From assembly GCA_902478935.1 (NCBI GenBank), contig CABSMV010000053.1, forward strand, positions 1 to 13,396: 13,396 bases of DNA, in the 5' to 3' direction. Under the pieces are notes generated by a model. That model was not told where the DNA came from, ran no database searches, and saw only the letters and a list, made by a program, of their open reading frames with translations. The position numbers and the translations under genes are program-made. Positions 5,093 through 11,927 of this stretch are shown piece after piece (position 1 is the first letter of the stretch; every line of letters begins with the position of its first letter). The stretch comes from an uncultured Collinsella sp. (GTDB taxonomy: Bacteria; Actinomycetota; Coriobacteriia; Coriobacteriales; Coriobacteriaceae).

Positions 5093-7861
5093 CTACAGCA
5101 GCTCGCCGTGGCGTGTAATGTAGCGGCGCTTTGCCAGCTGAGTGAGCGCGATGTAGACGGTGACGATGCCGACGAGCAGCGCGAAAAAGCTCGCGGGCAG
5201 CGCCATGAGGCCGAGCGCATCGGCGATGGGGCTTGCCGGCAGCCAGGTGACGAGCGCCAGGCCCAGCACGGTAAGAACGCACAATGCGGGCGCGGCGTGG
5301 TCGCGCGGGCTCGGCAGATGCGGGGAGCGCAACATGTGGACCACGAGTGTCTGCGACCACATGGACTCGACAAACCAGCCGCTCTGGAAGAGCGCCGCAA
5401 AGGTCGCCATACCCGCGACGTCGCCCGCGGCGGCAAGCTCGGACCAGCTTGCGTCCACGGCGACGGGGCACACGACAAAGAAGAGCGCGGCGAAGGTCAC
5501 GATGTCAAACAGCGAGCTCACGGGGCCCAGCTCGAGCATAAAGCCCTTGATGGACGCGGCGTCCCAGGCACGCGGGCGGGCAGTCCAGGCGTCATCGACG
5601 GTGTCCCACGGCAGTGCGATGCACACGATCTCGTAGACCAGCGACAGCAGTACCAGCTGCAGGGCGCTCATGGGTAAAAACGGCAAGAACAGGCTCGCGA
5701 CGGTCACGGACAGCACATTGCCAAAGTTGGAGCTCACCGTGGTCTTGAGGTACTTGAGCAGGTTGCCGTAAGTGCGGCGGCCTTCGATGATGCCGCGCTC
5801 GAGCACGCCCAGGTCCTTCTGAAGCAAGATGATATCGGCGGATTCCTTGGCAATATCGACGGCCGAATCGACCGAGATGCCGCAATCGCTCGCACGCATG
5901 GCGGCGGCGTCGTTGATGCCGTCGCCCATAAAGCCCACGGTGTGGCCGAGCATCTCGCGCATGACACGTACCAGACGCGCCTTCTGCAGCGGCGAGAGCT
6001 TGGCGAAGAGGTGGGTTTTCTCGGCGCGCTTGGCAAGTTCGGCGTCATCGAGCGCATCGATCTCGGAGCCGAGCAAGACGTTGCTCGCATCGATACCAAT
6101 CTGCTCGCAGACGGTGGCGGCGACGCGGTCGTTGTCGCCGGTTAGGACCTTGACCGCAACGCCCTTGGCCTCGAGGGTGGCGACGGCGCCCGCGGCACTT
6201 GCTTTGGGCGGATCGAGGAAGGCCAAAAAGCCCATCAGCACCATGTCGCACTCGTCGGCGATGCCAAACTCGCCCACGCAGCGCGGATTGGTCTTCTGCG
6301 CCACGGCAATTACGCGTAGGCCCTCGGCGTTAAGTCCGGCGATCTGCTTGCGAATCTGGGCGAGCTTGTCTTTGGTGAGCGGCTGAGCGATGCCATCGAT
6401 CTCGACAAAGGAGCAGATCTCGAGCATTTCCTCGGCAGCGCCCTTGGTAACCATCTGGGTTTTGCCTTGGGCGTCGGCGACAACTACGCTCAGGCGACGG
6501 CGCGAGAAATCGAAGGGAACCTCGTCGACCTTGGTGTAGCGGTCGCGCAGGCTCTGGCCCAGCATGGAATCGGGTGCGACGGTCGAGGGCGTCACATCGG
6601 CACGGTCGATTACGGCCAGGTCGATAAGATTTTTGAGGCCGGTCTGGAAGAAGCTGTTCAAAAACGCATGGCGCAGCACGCGCGCGTCCTCGTTGCCATC
6701 GGTGTTGAGGTAGCGCTCGAGCACGATGCGGTCTTCGGTGAGGGTGCCGGTCTTGTCGCAGCACAGGACGTCCATCGCTCCGAGGTTTTGAATCGCCGGC
6801 AGCTCCTTGACGATAACCTGGCGACGGGCGAGGTCCTTGGCGCCCTGCGACAGGCTCGTGGTCACGATGACGGGAAGCATCTGCGGCGTGATGCCCACGG
6901 CCACGCTCGTGGCGAACAGCAGCGCGTCGATGACGTTGCCCTTGGTGGCGGCGTTGATGGCAAAGACGGCCGGCGCCATAACGAGCATCAGGCGCACGAG
7001 CAACATGGAGACGCTCGAGACGCCGCGGTCAAACGCGCTCTTTTCGCCGCGCCCGTTGAGCATCTTGGCGATGCCGCCCAGGTAGGTGTCCGAGCCGGTG
7101 GCAACGACAAGCGCCATGGCGGCGCCGTTTTGCACGGAGGTGCCGGTAAAGACGATGTTCTTGCAGGCAGAGAGCGGCAGCGCGGAGCCGTCGGCACCAT
7201 CGACGACGGTGATGGCAGCGGTCTTCTCGACGGCCTCGCTCTCGCCGGTGAGTGCGGATTCGATGACAAACAGGTCGCGCGCGGTGATGACGCGGGCATC
7301 TGCCGGCACCATATCGCCGGCAGAGAGGCGGATCACATCGCCGGGGACGAGCTCGTCGAAGAGGATTTCGATGCGCTCGCCGTCGCGCAGGACGGTGCAA
7401 GTGTTGGAGACCAGGTCCTTGAGGGCCTCTGCCGCATTGCCGCTGCGGGCTTCCTGGATAAACTTCATACCGCCCGATACCAGCAGCATGATGCCGATGA
7501 CGATGACCGTGGAGGGGTCGCGCTGCGGCTCGGGCACGGCGAGCACGTCGATGTAGAGCGAGACCAGCGCGAGCGAGGCGAGGATGCCGGCGAAGGGGTC
7601 GACAAAGGCGTCGGCGATGCGGCGGGCGAGCGTCTTGGTCGGTGCCTCGATGGTGTTGGAGCCGGTGGCATCCAGGCGCTCGGCGGCGTGCTCAGCGGTG
7701 AGACCGTTTGCCGTGGCGTCAAGCAGCACGAGGGCGTCTTCGGCACTATGGGTGGCGGCGAATATGGTGTTCTTGGACAGGCCGGTATGAGCGGCAGGGC
7801 GCGCCGTGCGGCGGCGCTTGGAGATGGCTTCGAGTACCGTGACGGTTTTGAGCATCAGCAT
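5093..7861 (-). CDS. mgtA: Magnesium-translocating P-type ATPase (MgtA/MgtB family)
   Basis: A 922-residue P3B-type ATPase that imports Mg2+ across the cytoplasmic membrane at the cost of ATP; E. coli MgtA is about 900 residues, so this is full length. Visible motifs in order: LTGES (205-208, actuator), TPQMLP (325-330, in the fourth helix; many homologues read TPEMLP), DKTGT with the phosphorylated Asp369, TGDN (574-577), and GDGINDAAAMRASDCGISVD (from 646). The stretch running through AKESADIILLQKDLGVLE to NLLKYLKTTVSSNFGN is diagnostic of MgtA. C-terminal membrane helices follow, including LPWDTVD. The ATG at 7861 has AAGGAGGA just upstream, an excellent ribosome binding site, and the Arg-rich N-terminus fits MgtA. 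It is transcribed alone, with a ~300-nt leader carrying a small ORF, which suggests post-initiation control as in enteric mgtA. No M-box (ykoK) riboswitch is recognisable. It is convergent with the luxR-type gene. Confidence 0.95.
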   Translation of the reverse strand: MLMLKTVTVLEAISKRRRTARPAAHTGLSKNTIFAATHSAEDALVLLDATANGLTAEHAAERLDATGSNTIEAPTKTLARRIADAFVDPFAGILASLALVSLYIDVLAVPEPQRDPSTVIVIGIMLLVSGGMKFIQEARSGNAAEALKDLVSNTCTVLRDGERIEILFDELVPGDVIRLSAGDMVPADARVITARDLFVIESALTGESEAVEKTAAITVVDGADGSALPLSACKNIVFTGTSVQNGAAMALVVATGSDTYLGGIAKMLNGRGEKSAFDRGVSSVSMLLVRLMLVMAPAVFAINAATKGNVIDALLFATSVAVGITPQMLPVIVTTSLSQGAKDLARRQVIVKELPAIQNLGAMDVLCCDKTGTLTEDRIVLERYLNTDGNEDARVLRHAFLNSFFQTGLKNLIDLAVIDRADVTPSTVAPDSMLGQSLRDRYTKVDEVPFDFSRRRLSVVVADAQGKTQMVTKGAAEEMLEICSFVEIDGIAQPLTKDKLAQIRKQIAGLNAEGLRVIAVAQKTNPRCVGEFGIADECDMVLMGFLAFLDPPKASAAGAVATLEAKGVAVKVLTGDNDRVAATVCEQIGIDASNVLLGSEIDALDDAELAKRAEKTHLFAKLSPLQKARLVRVMREMLGHTVGFMGDGINDAAAMRASDCGISVDSAVDIAKESADIILLQKDLGVLERGIIEGRRTYGNLLKYLKTTVSSNFGNVLSVTVASLFLPFLPMSALQLVLLSLVYEIVCIALPWDTVDDAWTARPRAWDAASIKGFMLELGPVSSLFDIVTFAALFFVVCPVAVDASWSELAAAGDVAGMATFAALFQSGWFVESMWSQTLVVHMLRSPHLPSPRDHAAPALCVLTVLGLALVTWLPASPIADALGLMALPASFFALLVGIVTVYIALTQLAKRRYITRHGELL

Positions 7862-8030
7862 AGGGTCCTCCTTGTTGAGGGGAGTTAGCGTACGTGTCGT
7901 ATTTGCTTCAAAAAACCTAGATGTCGCTCACGTCATGCTCGCGAATCCCCGTAAAGAGGACAGGCAGCTTTGTGGTGAGTTTTATGGTGCTTGTGCTCGT
8001 GAATGAGTGACAGCGATCGGCTGCTGGCGT
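7862..8030 (-). promoter_or_regulatory. mgtA 5' leader between the small ORF and mgtA
   Basis: 169 nt of untranslated leader. Read on the minus strand it contains: GCTCGC at the end of the small ORF (8040-8035), able to pair with a downstream GCGAGC; CCCCG and CGGGG segments that offer competing pairings; a weak hairpin plus T-run at 7936-7910; and CCTC pairing potential with the mgtA ribosome binding site (AAGGAGG). Alternative structures are therefore plausible, but no known riboswitch class is recognised. Inference only. Confidence 0.35.
7910..7936 (-). terminator. Possible attenuator hairpin with T6 run
   Basis: Minus strand: ATGACG-TGAG-CGACAT forms a 5-of-6-bp stem (7936-7921), followed by CTAGG and then TTTTTT (7915-7910). 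The stem is weak, contains a mismatch and is five bases from the T-run, so it would be a poor terminator on its own. Its position between the small ORF and mgtA is what makes it worth recording. Confidence 0.25.
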
Positions 8031-8102
8031 TTATGCGAGCGGGGAATCCTCGTGGCGTGCCGAGGGCGACATGCAGGTTTTTCGACTATGACTGCCTTCC
8101 AT
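8031..8102 (-). CDS. Candidate mgtA leader peptide (23 residues)
   Basis: On the minus strand AAGGAGGTG (8115-8107), a full match to the 16S anti-Shine-Dalgarno, stands six bases before ATG (8102-8100). The frame runs 23 codons, starting MEGSHSRKTCMS and ending RHEDSPLA, to TAA (8033-8031). It lies about 60 bp after a candidate promoter and 169 bp before mgtA. The residue content is polar with scattered Ser, His, Arg and two Pro, and no membrane segment. Enteric mgtA leaders encode short peptides (MgtL) whose translation couples proline or Mg2+ status to transcription of mgtA. This peptide is not similar in sequence, so any functional parallel is inference. A chance ORF is possible, but the quality and spacing of the ribosome binding site argue against it. 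Confidence 0.45.
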   Translation of the reverse strand: MEGSHSRKTCMSPSARHEDSPLA

Positions 8103-8170
8103 GGCACACCTCCTTAAGGCCGGGCGCAGGGCGCGCTCCAGGCACCTTGTACCCGTTTCAATCCGCCCGT

Positions 8171-8199
8171 ATTTTTGACGAGGGGGTTTACCGTGTCAA
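8171..8199 (-). promoter_or_regulatory. Candidate mgtA promoter
   Basis: Minus strand: a perfect -35 TTGACA (8199-8194), 17-bp spacer, then AAAAAT (8176-8171; 4 of 6 to consensus). Transcription would start near 8164 and give a leader of about 300 nt including the small ORF at 8102-8031. It is the best promoter-like pair upstream of mgtA that I found. Confidence 0.45.
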
Positions 8200-8203
8200 C
8201 CCC
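8183..8203. promoter_or_regulatory. Palindrome GGGGTT-N9-AACCCC over the mgtA -35 box
   Basis: GGGGTT (8183-8188) and AACCCC (8198-8203) form a perfect 6-bp inverted repeat with nine bases between, and the minus-strand -35 box lies within it. The position suits a repressor operator. The binding protein is unknown. Confidence 0.35.
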
Positions 8204-8263
8204 ATGCAAGCTTTCTTCATTTTGCGTCACCGTCGCCGGCGAACGGTTGATTTTCGCCTGTAA

Positions 8264-8541
8264 ACGGTAGTTAAGTTCAGATTAAATCAAATAGTATCAA
8301 GAATGGTCAAACTTGATTAACAGCAAAACCACAAGGTAGATGGCCATTTGCAGTGAAAAACTCTGACACAATGAGAAAAAGAATGAAAAATATTGATTGA
8401 AAATGAACTTACGTGGCAGTAATCTACATGTCACAGGGTAAGCCCCGGCGCGCAGGCGGCGGCCCTTATCGAATTACGGATATAGATCAGGTGCTCGAAC
8501 GAGCAGAAACGATTAAGGACGAAGGTAAAGGACGTAGAAGC
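8264..8541 (+). promoter_or_regulatory. AT-rich regulatory region of the sugar operon
   Basis: 278 bp between the mgtA control region and the isomerase gene; 8264-8420 is far richer in A+T than its surroundings. It contains an inverted repeat ATCAAG-N10-CTTGAT (8296-8317), three GATTAA words (8280, 8315, 8511) and a possible extended -10 TATAGAT (8481-8487) with no good -35 box. A GTG at 8413 opens a frame into the isomerase gene, but the added residues look non-coding, so I treat the region as untranslated. I see no second gene here. Confidence 0.5.
8492..8516 (+). promoter_or_regulatory. Candidate operator: TGCTCGAACGAGCA plus AAACGATTAA
   Basis: A perfect palindrome TGCTCG-AA-CGAGCA (8492-8505) is followed at once by AAACGATTAA (8507-8516), 25 bp before the isomerase ATG. 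If the TATAGAT at 8481 is the -10 element, the palindrome covers the start of transcription, a classic repressor position. The same two words recur upstream of deoR and alsE. GlpR-type DeoR proteins bind TTCG/CGAA-containing sites, which is compatible. Confidence 0.45.
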
Positions 8542-9480
8542 ATGAAGCTTGCAACTCGTATCAACTCCTATTTTCGCGATGGCGACAAGAATCTTGATCG
8601 CGTGTTCGCGGAGTTCCAGAGCGTGGGCCTCACGCACGTCGACCTCAACTACCCCGAGCACTGCACAGGTGTCACGGCGGAGGACATGGCCGCCAAGCTC
8701 GCAGCTCACGAACTGCAGCTGAACGGCTGCGCGCTGCGCTTCCGCAACGCGTTCCTCAACGGTGACCTGGGCAATGCCGATGATGCCCTTGCCGCGGAAG
8801 CCCTTGAGCTCTGCTACGAGGCGTGCGACTACTGCCGCACTGCCGGTGGCAACACGGTGACCATCTGGCTCGGCCACGACGGTTTCGACTACAGCTTCCA
8901 GATCGCCTATGCTCGCGTCTTCGACCAGCTCGTAGCCGCATTCCAGAAGGTCTGCGATTATGCGCCCGACCTCAAGATCTCGATCGAGTACAAACCCTAC
9001 GAGGAGCGCGCGTACGCGTTCATCGACTCCATGGGCATGACCGGCATGATCCTCAACGCTGCAGACCGCCCGAACCTGGGCGTCACGCTGGACTACTGCC
9101 ACATGCTCATGAAGCACGAGAACCCCGCCATGGCCGTCGACCTGTTCGGCCGCGAGGGCAAGCTCTACGGCATTCACCTAAACGACGGCAACGGTCGCTT
9201 CGATGATGGCCTTATGATTGGTACGTCCACGCCGGTGAAGACCCTCGAGTTCCTCTACTACGTGAAGAAGCACGGGTACGACAGCGCGATCTACTTCGAC
9301 ACGTTCCCGGTCATCGAACCCGCTGCCGGCGAGGCTACGCAGAACGACCAGATGATTCATCTGCTCAACGATGCAATCGAGACCGTAGGCATGGAGAAGA
9401 TCCAATCCGTTATCGATGCAAACGACGCGATTAAGGCAGCCGAGCTTGTCCGCGAGCTCTTCTGCGCAATGGGGAGGTAA
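8542..9480 (+). CDS. Sugar isomerase/epimerase, xylose-isomerase-like TIM barrel
   Basis: A 312-residue cytoplasmic TIM-barrel protein of the AP-endonuclease-2/xylose-isomerase-like superfamily. Probable metal ligands are visible: Glu149 (SIEYKP), Asp184 and His187 (LDYCHM), His212 (IHLND), Asp221/222 (RFDDGLMIG) and Asp253 (YFDTFP). This order, with Asp and His three residues apart and a DDGL segment, resembles the Pseudomonas stutzeri type of L-rhamnose isomerase, which also interconverts D-allulose and D-allose. It could instead be a ketose 3-epimerase or act on a sugar phosphate. I chose the ATG at 8542 (MKLATRINSYF), typical of the family, with AAAGGA about ten bases upstream; a GTG at 8413 would add 43 residues rich in Gly/Arg and overrun the palindrome. 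It is the first gene of an operon with the PTS permease, whose ATG follows three bases after this stop. Confidence 0.82.
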   Translation: MKLATRINSYFRDGDKNLDRVFAEFQSVGLTHVDLNYPEHCTGVTAEDMAAKLAAHELQLNGCALRFRNAFLNGDLGNADDALAAEALELCYEACDYCRTAGGNTVTIWLGHDGFDYSFQIAYARVFDQLVAAFQKVCDYAPDLKISIEYKPYEERAYAFIDSMGMTGMILNAADRPNLGVTLDYCHMLMKHENPAMAVDLFGREGKLYGIHLNDGNGRFDDGLMIGTSTPVKTLEFLYYVKKHGYDSAIYFDTFPVIEPAAGEATQNDQMIHLLNDAIETVGMEKIQSVIDANDAIKAAELVRELFCAMGR

Positions 9481-9483
9481 CCA

Positions 9484-10860
9484 ATGAAACGCGACTGGAA
9501 CGCGATGGCTCAGGGGATTCTGGACGCCGTCGGTGGTCCCGAGAACATCTCGGGCATGACGCACTGCGCGACGCGCCTGCGCCTCAATCTCAAGGACGAC
9601 GCGGCTTGTGACGACGCTGCGGTCAAGGAAGTCGAAGGCGTTGTGAACACGCTGAACAAGGCTGGTCAGTATCAGGTTCTCATCGGCACTGAGGTCCCGA
9701 AGCTGTACGAGAAGTTTGAGCCGCTGGTCAAGGGCTCGGGCGTGGAGATCTCCGCTGCTACCAAGGACGAGGGCGAGAGCATCGTCAGCCAGATCTTCTC
9801 TGCGATCTCCGGCATCTTTGCCCCGCTGCTGCCCGCCATGGCCGGCTCCGGTATCCTGCGCGGCTTCGTCATCCTGGCTGCCCAGCTCGGCATCATCGCC
9901 GAGGGTACGGGTACCTACACCATCCTGTACACCCTGGCCATGAGCGTGTTCTACTTCCTGCCCGTGCTGCTCGGCTTCTCGGCCGGTAAGCGCTTCGGCG
10001 CGAGCCCGTACCTGTCGGCGCTGCTCGGCGCGTGCCTGCTCTACCCGGACTTCATCGCCCTCATGGGCGACGCGGGCAACGGCGCCATGACGGATTTCTT
10101 CGGCATCCCCGTTGTTCTCATGAGCTACAACTCCACGGTTATCCCCGCCATCCTGTCCGTCTGGGTCTACTCGTTCCTGTACAAGTGGCTCGATGAGCAC
10201 GTCTCCGAGATGCTCAAGCTCGTCGTGCTGCCCGCCATCTCCCTGATCGTTATGGTTCCGCTCACGATGCTCGTCATCGGTCCCCTGGGCGTCTACGCCG
10301 GCGAGGGTATCGCCTTCGTGGTCAACTGGCTGATCGAGCGCAGCTCCTTGCTTGCCGGCGTGCTGGTTGGCGGCGGCTGGTCCGTGCTCGTGTCCATGGG
10401 TATCCACTGGGCCGTGAACCCCATTATGATCAACAACATCGCCCAGAACGGCTTCGACTACATCTGCCCCTTCACCTTCGCCTGCAACTTCGCCGTTATC
10501 GGCTGCGCCTTCGGCGTGTTCCTCAAGGCCCGCGACCAGAAGCTCAAGAGCTTTGCCATGACCGGCGTCGTGTCGATCGCCCTGTCCGCCATCATCGAGC
10601 CCACGCTGTTCGGCATGCTCGTGAAGAACAAGAAGGTCTGGCTTGCGCAGATCATCGGTGGTGCCGTCGGCGGTGCGTTCCTCGGCATCATGAAGGTCGT
10701 CACGACTGCCTTCACCTTCGGTTCCGTTACCACGTTCCCGGCTTTCGTGAGCTCCGACCCCATGAACTTCGCTTGGGCCATGGCCGGCATGCTCATCTCT
10801 GCCGTCGTGGCCGGCGTCCTCGCCTTCATCTTCACCGGCAAGGAGGACCAGCTTGCCTAA
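9484..10860 (+). CDS. PTS sugar permease, EIIBC (glucose/beta-glucoside superfamily)
   Basis: A 458-residue EIIB-EIIC fusion that imports a sugar and phosphorylates it. The EIIB domain (about 1-85) has the signature GMTHCATRLRLNL with the phosphorylated Cys28, and HCATRLR is typical of the glucoside/sucrose/trehalose group. A linker leads to EIIC (about 100-455) with roughly ten membrane helices; landmarks are IFAPLLPAMAGSGILRGF, FYFLPVLLGFSAGKRFG, GIHWAVNPIMINNI (the family's G-x-H-W region) and AIIEPTLFG, which replaces the usual GITEP-like loop. There is no EIIA domain and no EIIA gene nearby, so phosphate must come from a EIIA encoded elsewhere. The ATG has GGGGAGGT upstream, overlapping the isomerase stop region, so the two are co-translated or nearly so. 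The substrate cannot be read from sequence; the neighbours suggest a rare hexose such as allose or allulose. Confidence 0.92.
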   Translation: MKRDWNAMAQGILDAVGGPENISGMTHCATRLRLNLKDDAACDDAAVKEVEGVVNTLNKAGQYQVLIGTEVPKLYEKFEPLVKGSGVEISAATKDEGESIVSQIFSAISGIFAPLLPAMAGSGILRGFVILAAQLGIIAEGTGTYTILYTLAMSVFYFLPVLLGFSAGKRFGASPYLSALLGACLLYPDFIALMGDAGNGAMTDFFGIPVVLMSYNSTVIPAILSVWVYSFLYKWLDEHVSEMLKLVVLPAISLIVMVPLTMLVIGPLGVYAGEGIAFVVNWLIERSSLLAGVLVGGGWSVLVSMGIHWAVNPIMINNIAQNGFDYICPFTFACNFAVIGCAFGVFLKARDQKLKSFAMTGVVSIALSAIIEPTLFGMLVKNKKVWLAQIIGGAVGGAFLGIMKVVTTAFTFGSVTTFPAFVSSDPMNFAWAMAGMLISAVVAGVLAFIFTGKEDQLA

Positions 10861-10969
10861 GAGCTTGAGGTGCGCTTCCCTTGGGTGCTGTCTCACTTGA
10901 GGCGCGGTGCCTCGCCCGGGGCTCGTTATCCTTGCTCAAGGAGCGTCGCCCTTACGTGAGGACGTCAAC

Positions 10970-10990
10970 CTCGTTCAAATTGTGAACGAG
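10970..10990. promoter_or_regulatory. Inverted repeat CTCGTTCA-N5-TGAACGAG upstream of deoR
   Basis: A perfect 8-bp inverted repeat (10970-10977 and 10983-10990) with five bases between. It extends outward as CAACC...GGTTG if a three-base bulge is allowed. It lies 110 bp after the PTS gene and 128 bp before deoR. Its half-site GAACGAG recurs at 11079-11084 and in the isomerase operator, so it is a strong candidate site for the DeoR regulator. As RNA it would also make a stable hairpin just before the terminator. Confidence 0.5.
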
Positions 10991-10996
10991 CGGGTT

Positions 10997-11011
10997 GGTC
11001 AATCGATTAAA
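10997..11011 (+). promoter_or_regulatory. GGTCAATCGATTAAA, relative of the alsE upstream repeat
   Basis: This 15-mer matches the alsE upstream repeat GGTTAAACGATTAAT at 12 of 15 positions and has a central AATCGATT palindrome. It sits between the inverted repeat and the terminator stem. A shared regulator site is the likely meaning. Confidence 0.35.
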
Positions 11012-11045
11012 ACGGCCGTTATCGTTGCGGATGGCGGCCGTTTTT
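11009..11045 (+). terminator. Intrinsic terminator after the isomerase-PTS operon
   Basis: AAAACGGCCG (11009-11018) pairs perfectly with CGGCCGTTTT (11035-11044) around a 16-base loop, giving a GC-rich core followed by TTTTT (11041-11045). The A-run on the left makes it potentially bidirectional. It lies 150 bp after the PTS stop and 70 bp before deoR, so deoR either has its own promoter after it or depends on readthrough. Confidence 0.75.
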
Positions 11046-11117
11046 CTGCTCGTGCGTTACACTTCTCGAAAAGAAATGAACGAGCGTGAAGCAAAGTGGT
11101 TTGGAGAGGTTCCCGAT

Positions 11118-11861
11118 ATGATCCCGTATGAGCGCCAGGAGCGAATTGTAGAGTGCCTGCAGAAGTCGGGCCTTGTGAGGATTTCTGAGCTGCAGGAGGA
11201 GCTGCCGGGCGTTTCTATTTCGACGCTGCGCCGCGACCTCAAGGAGCTGGAGGCGCTCGGCAAGGTTGAGCACCTTTCGGGCGGCGCGGTGAAGTTGGTC
11301 TCGGCCGTTCACGAGGTGAGTATCTCGACGCGCTCGGGTTTGCATGGGAACGAGAAGGATCAGATTGCCCAGGTCGCCCTGCGTCTGGTTGAGGACGGGG
11401 ACACGCTCTATCTGGACTCCGGTTCAACCTGCACGGCCCTGCTGCGCCTGCTGCTCGACCGCGACGTGACGATCTACACGACGGACGCCTCGGCGTGCCT
11501 GATTAAGAGCGAGACGCGCGCCCAGCTCATCGTAGTGGGTGGCGAGTTCAACCACGTGAACTCCTCGTTTTGCGGCTCCATGACCGAGTCGATCCTGCGC
11601 GATCTGTACTTTGACAAGGCGTTCATCGGGACCAACGCGATTGACGAAGACCGGGGCATCATGACGCCCTCGTATGTGGAGGCAACGAAGAAGCGCATCG
11701 TGCGCGAGAACTCGAATAAGGTGTACGTGCTGTGCGACAGCTCGAAGTTTCATAAGTTCTCAAATGTTCGGGCTTTTGGGTTTGATGGCGTGGCGATCAT
11801 CGCGGAATCCTATGACGAGAAGATCGCCCAACATGCGCGCCTGATCACGCCGGAGGCGTAG
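11118..11861 (+). CDS. DeoR/GlpR-family transcriptional regulator
   Basis: A 247-residue regulator of normal family length. The N-terminal winged helix-turn-helix (about 4-57) reads YERQERIVECLQKSGLV, then ISTLRRDLKELE, then HLSGGAV, matching the DeoR pattern including the RRDL recognition part. The C-terminal DeoRC sensor (about 75-235) has LYLDSGST (Asp100), IYTTDAS, IVVGGEF, FIGTNAID, GIMTPSYVEATKKRI and LCDSSKF, the usual sugar-phosphate-binding landmarks. The ATG at 11118 has GGAGAGG about eight bases upstream. An ATG at 11076 and a GTG at 10995 are in frame, but they would add residues across the terminator or lack a ribosome binding site. It lies inside the sugar cluster and probably represses it until a phosphorylated intermediate is present. 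GAACGAGC-type motifs next to it suggest autoregulation. Confidence 0.9.
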   Translation: MIPYERQERIVECLQKSGLVRISELQEELPGVSISTLRRDLKELEALGKVEHLSGGAVKLVSAVHEVSISTRSGLHGNEKDQIAQVALRLVEDGDTLYLDSGSTCTALLRLLLDRDVTIYTTDASACLIKSETRAQLIVVGGEFNHVNSSFCGSMTESILRDLYFDKAFIGTNAIDEDRGIMTPSYVEATKKRIVRENSNKVYVLCDSSKFHKFSNVRAFGFDGVAIIAESYDEKIAQHARLITPEA

Positions 11862-11867
11862 GGTTCA

Positions 11868-11927
11868 AGGCCCACGCCCGTGCGAGCACGGCCCATGGTG
11901 GCCAGCTGAATGGCGGGGCCTCTTTCT
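11868..11927 (+). terminator. Possible terminator after deoR
   Basis: AGGCCC (11868-11873) can pair with GGGCCT (11916-11921), followed by TCTTTCT. Between them are smaller hairpins, including CCGTG-CGAG-CACGG and GGCC-CATGGT-GGCC. The branched structure begins seven bases after the deoR stop. The T-run is interrupted by C, so termination strength is doubtful. Confidence 0.35.

Noticed and set aside
4993..5095. Readthrough of the mgtA TAG into a Cys/Arg-rich extension
   Set aside because: The frame is open only because of GGC-triplet composition, and the MgtA C-terminus is already complete at the TAG.
6467..7888. A 473-codon plus-strand frame opposite mgtA
   Set aside because: Low-complexity shadow of mgtA, with no ribosome binding site or recognisable fold.
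7862..8164. M-box (ykoK) Mg2+ riboswitch before mgtA
   Set aside because: I looked for the conserved TTAGGTGAGGCTCC-like start and the CGCTGCCGCC segment on the minus strand; neither is present.
8003..8263. An 86-codon plus-strand frame in the mgtA leader region
   Set aside because: No ribosome binding site before its ATG, Arg-rich shadow composition, and antisense to the better-supported leader ORF and promoter.
8413..8541. Upstream GTG start adding 43 residues to the isomerase
   Set aside because: The extension is unlike the family, lacks a ribosome binding site and would place the operator-like palindrome inside the coding region.
9178..10896. A 572-codon minus-strand open frame opposite the PTS permease
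   Set aside because: The predicted product is a His/Glu/Asp/Gly-rich string without domains, exactly antisense to a clear EIIBC gene; strong codon bias in GC-rich genes leaves such frames open.
11118..11861. DeoR gene as part of the upstream isomerase-PTS operon
   Set aside because: A 257-bp gap with a strong intrinsic terminator separates them, so simple co-transcription is unlikely, although partial readthrough remains possible.
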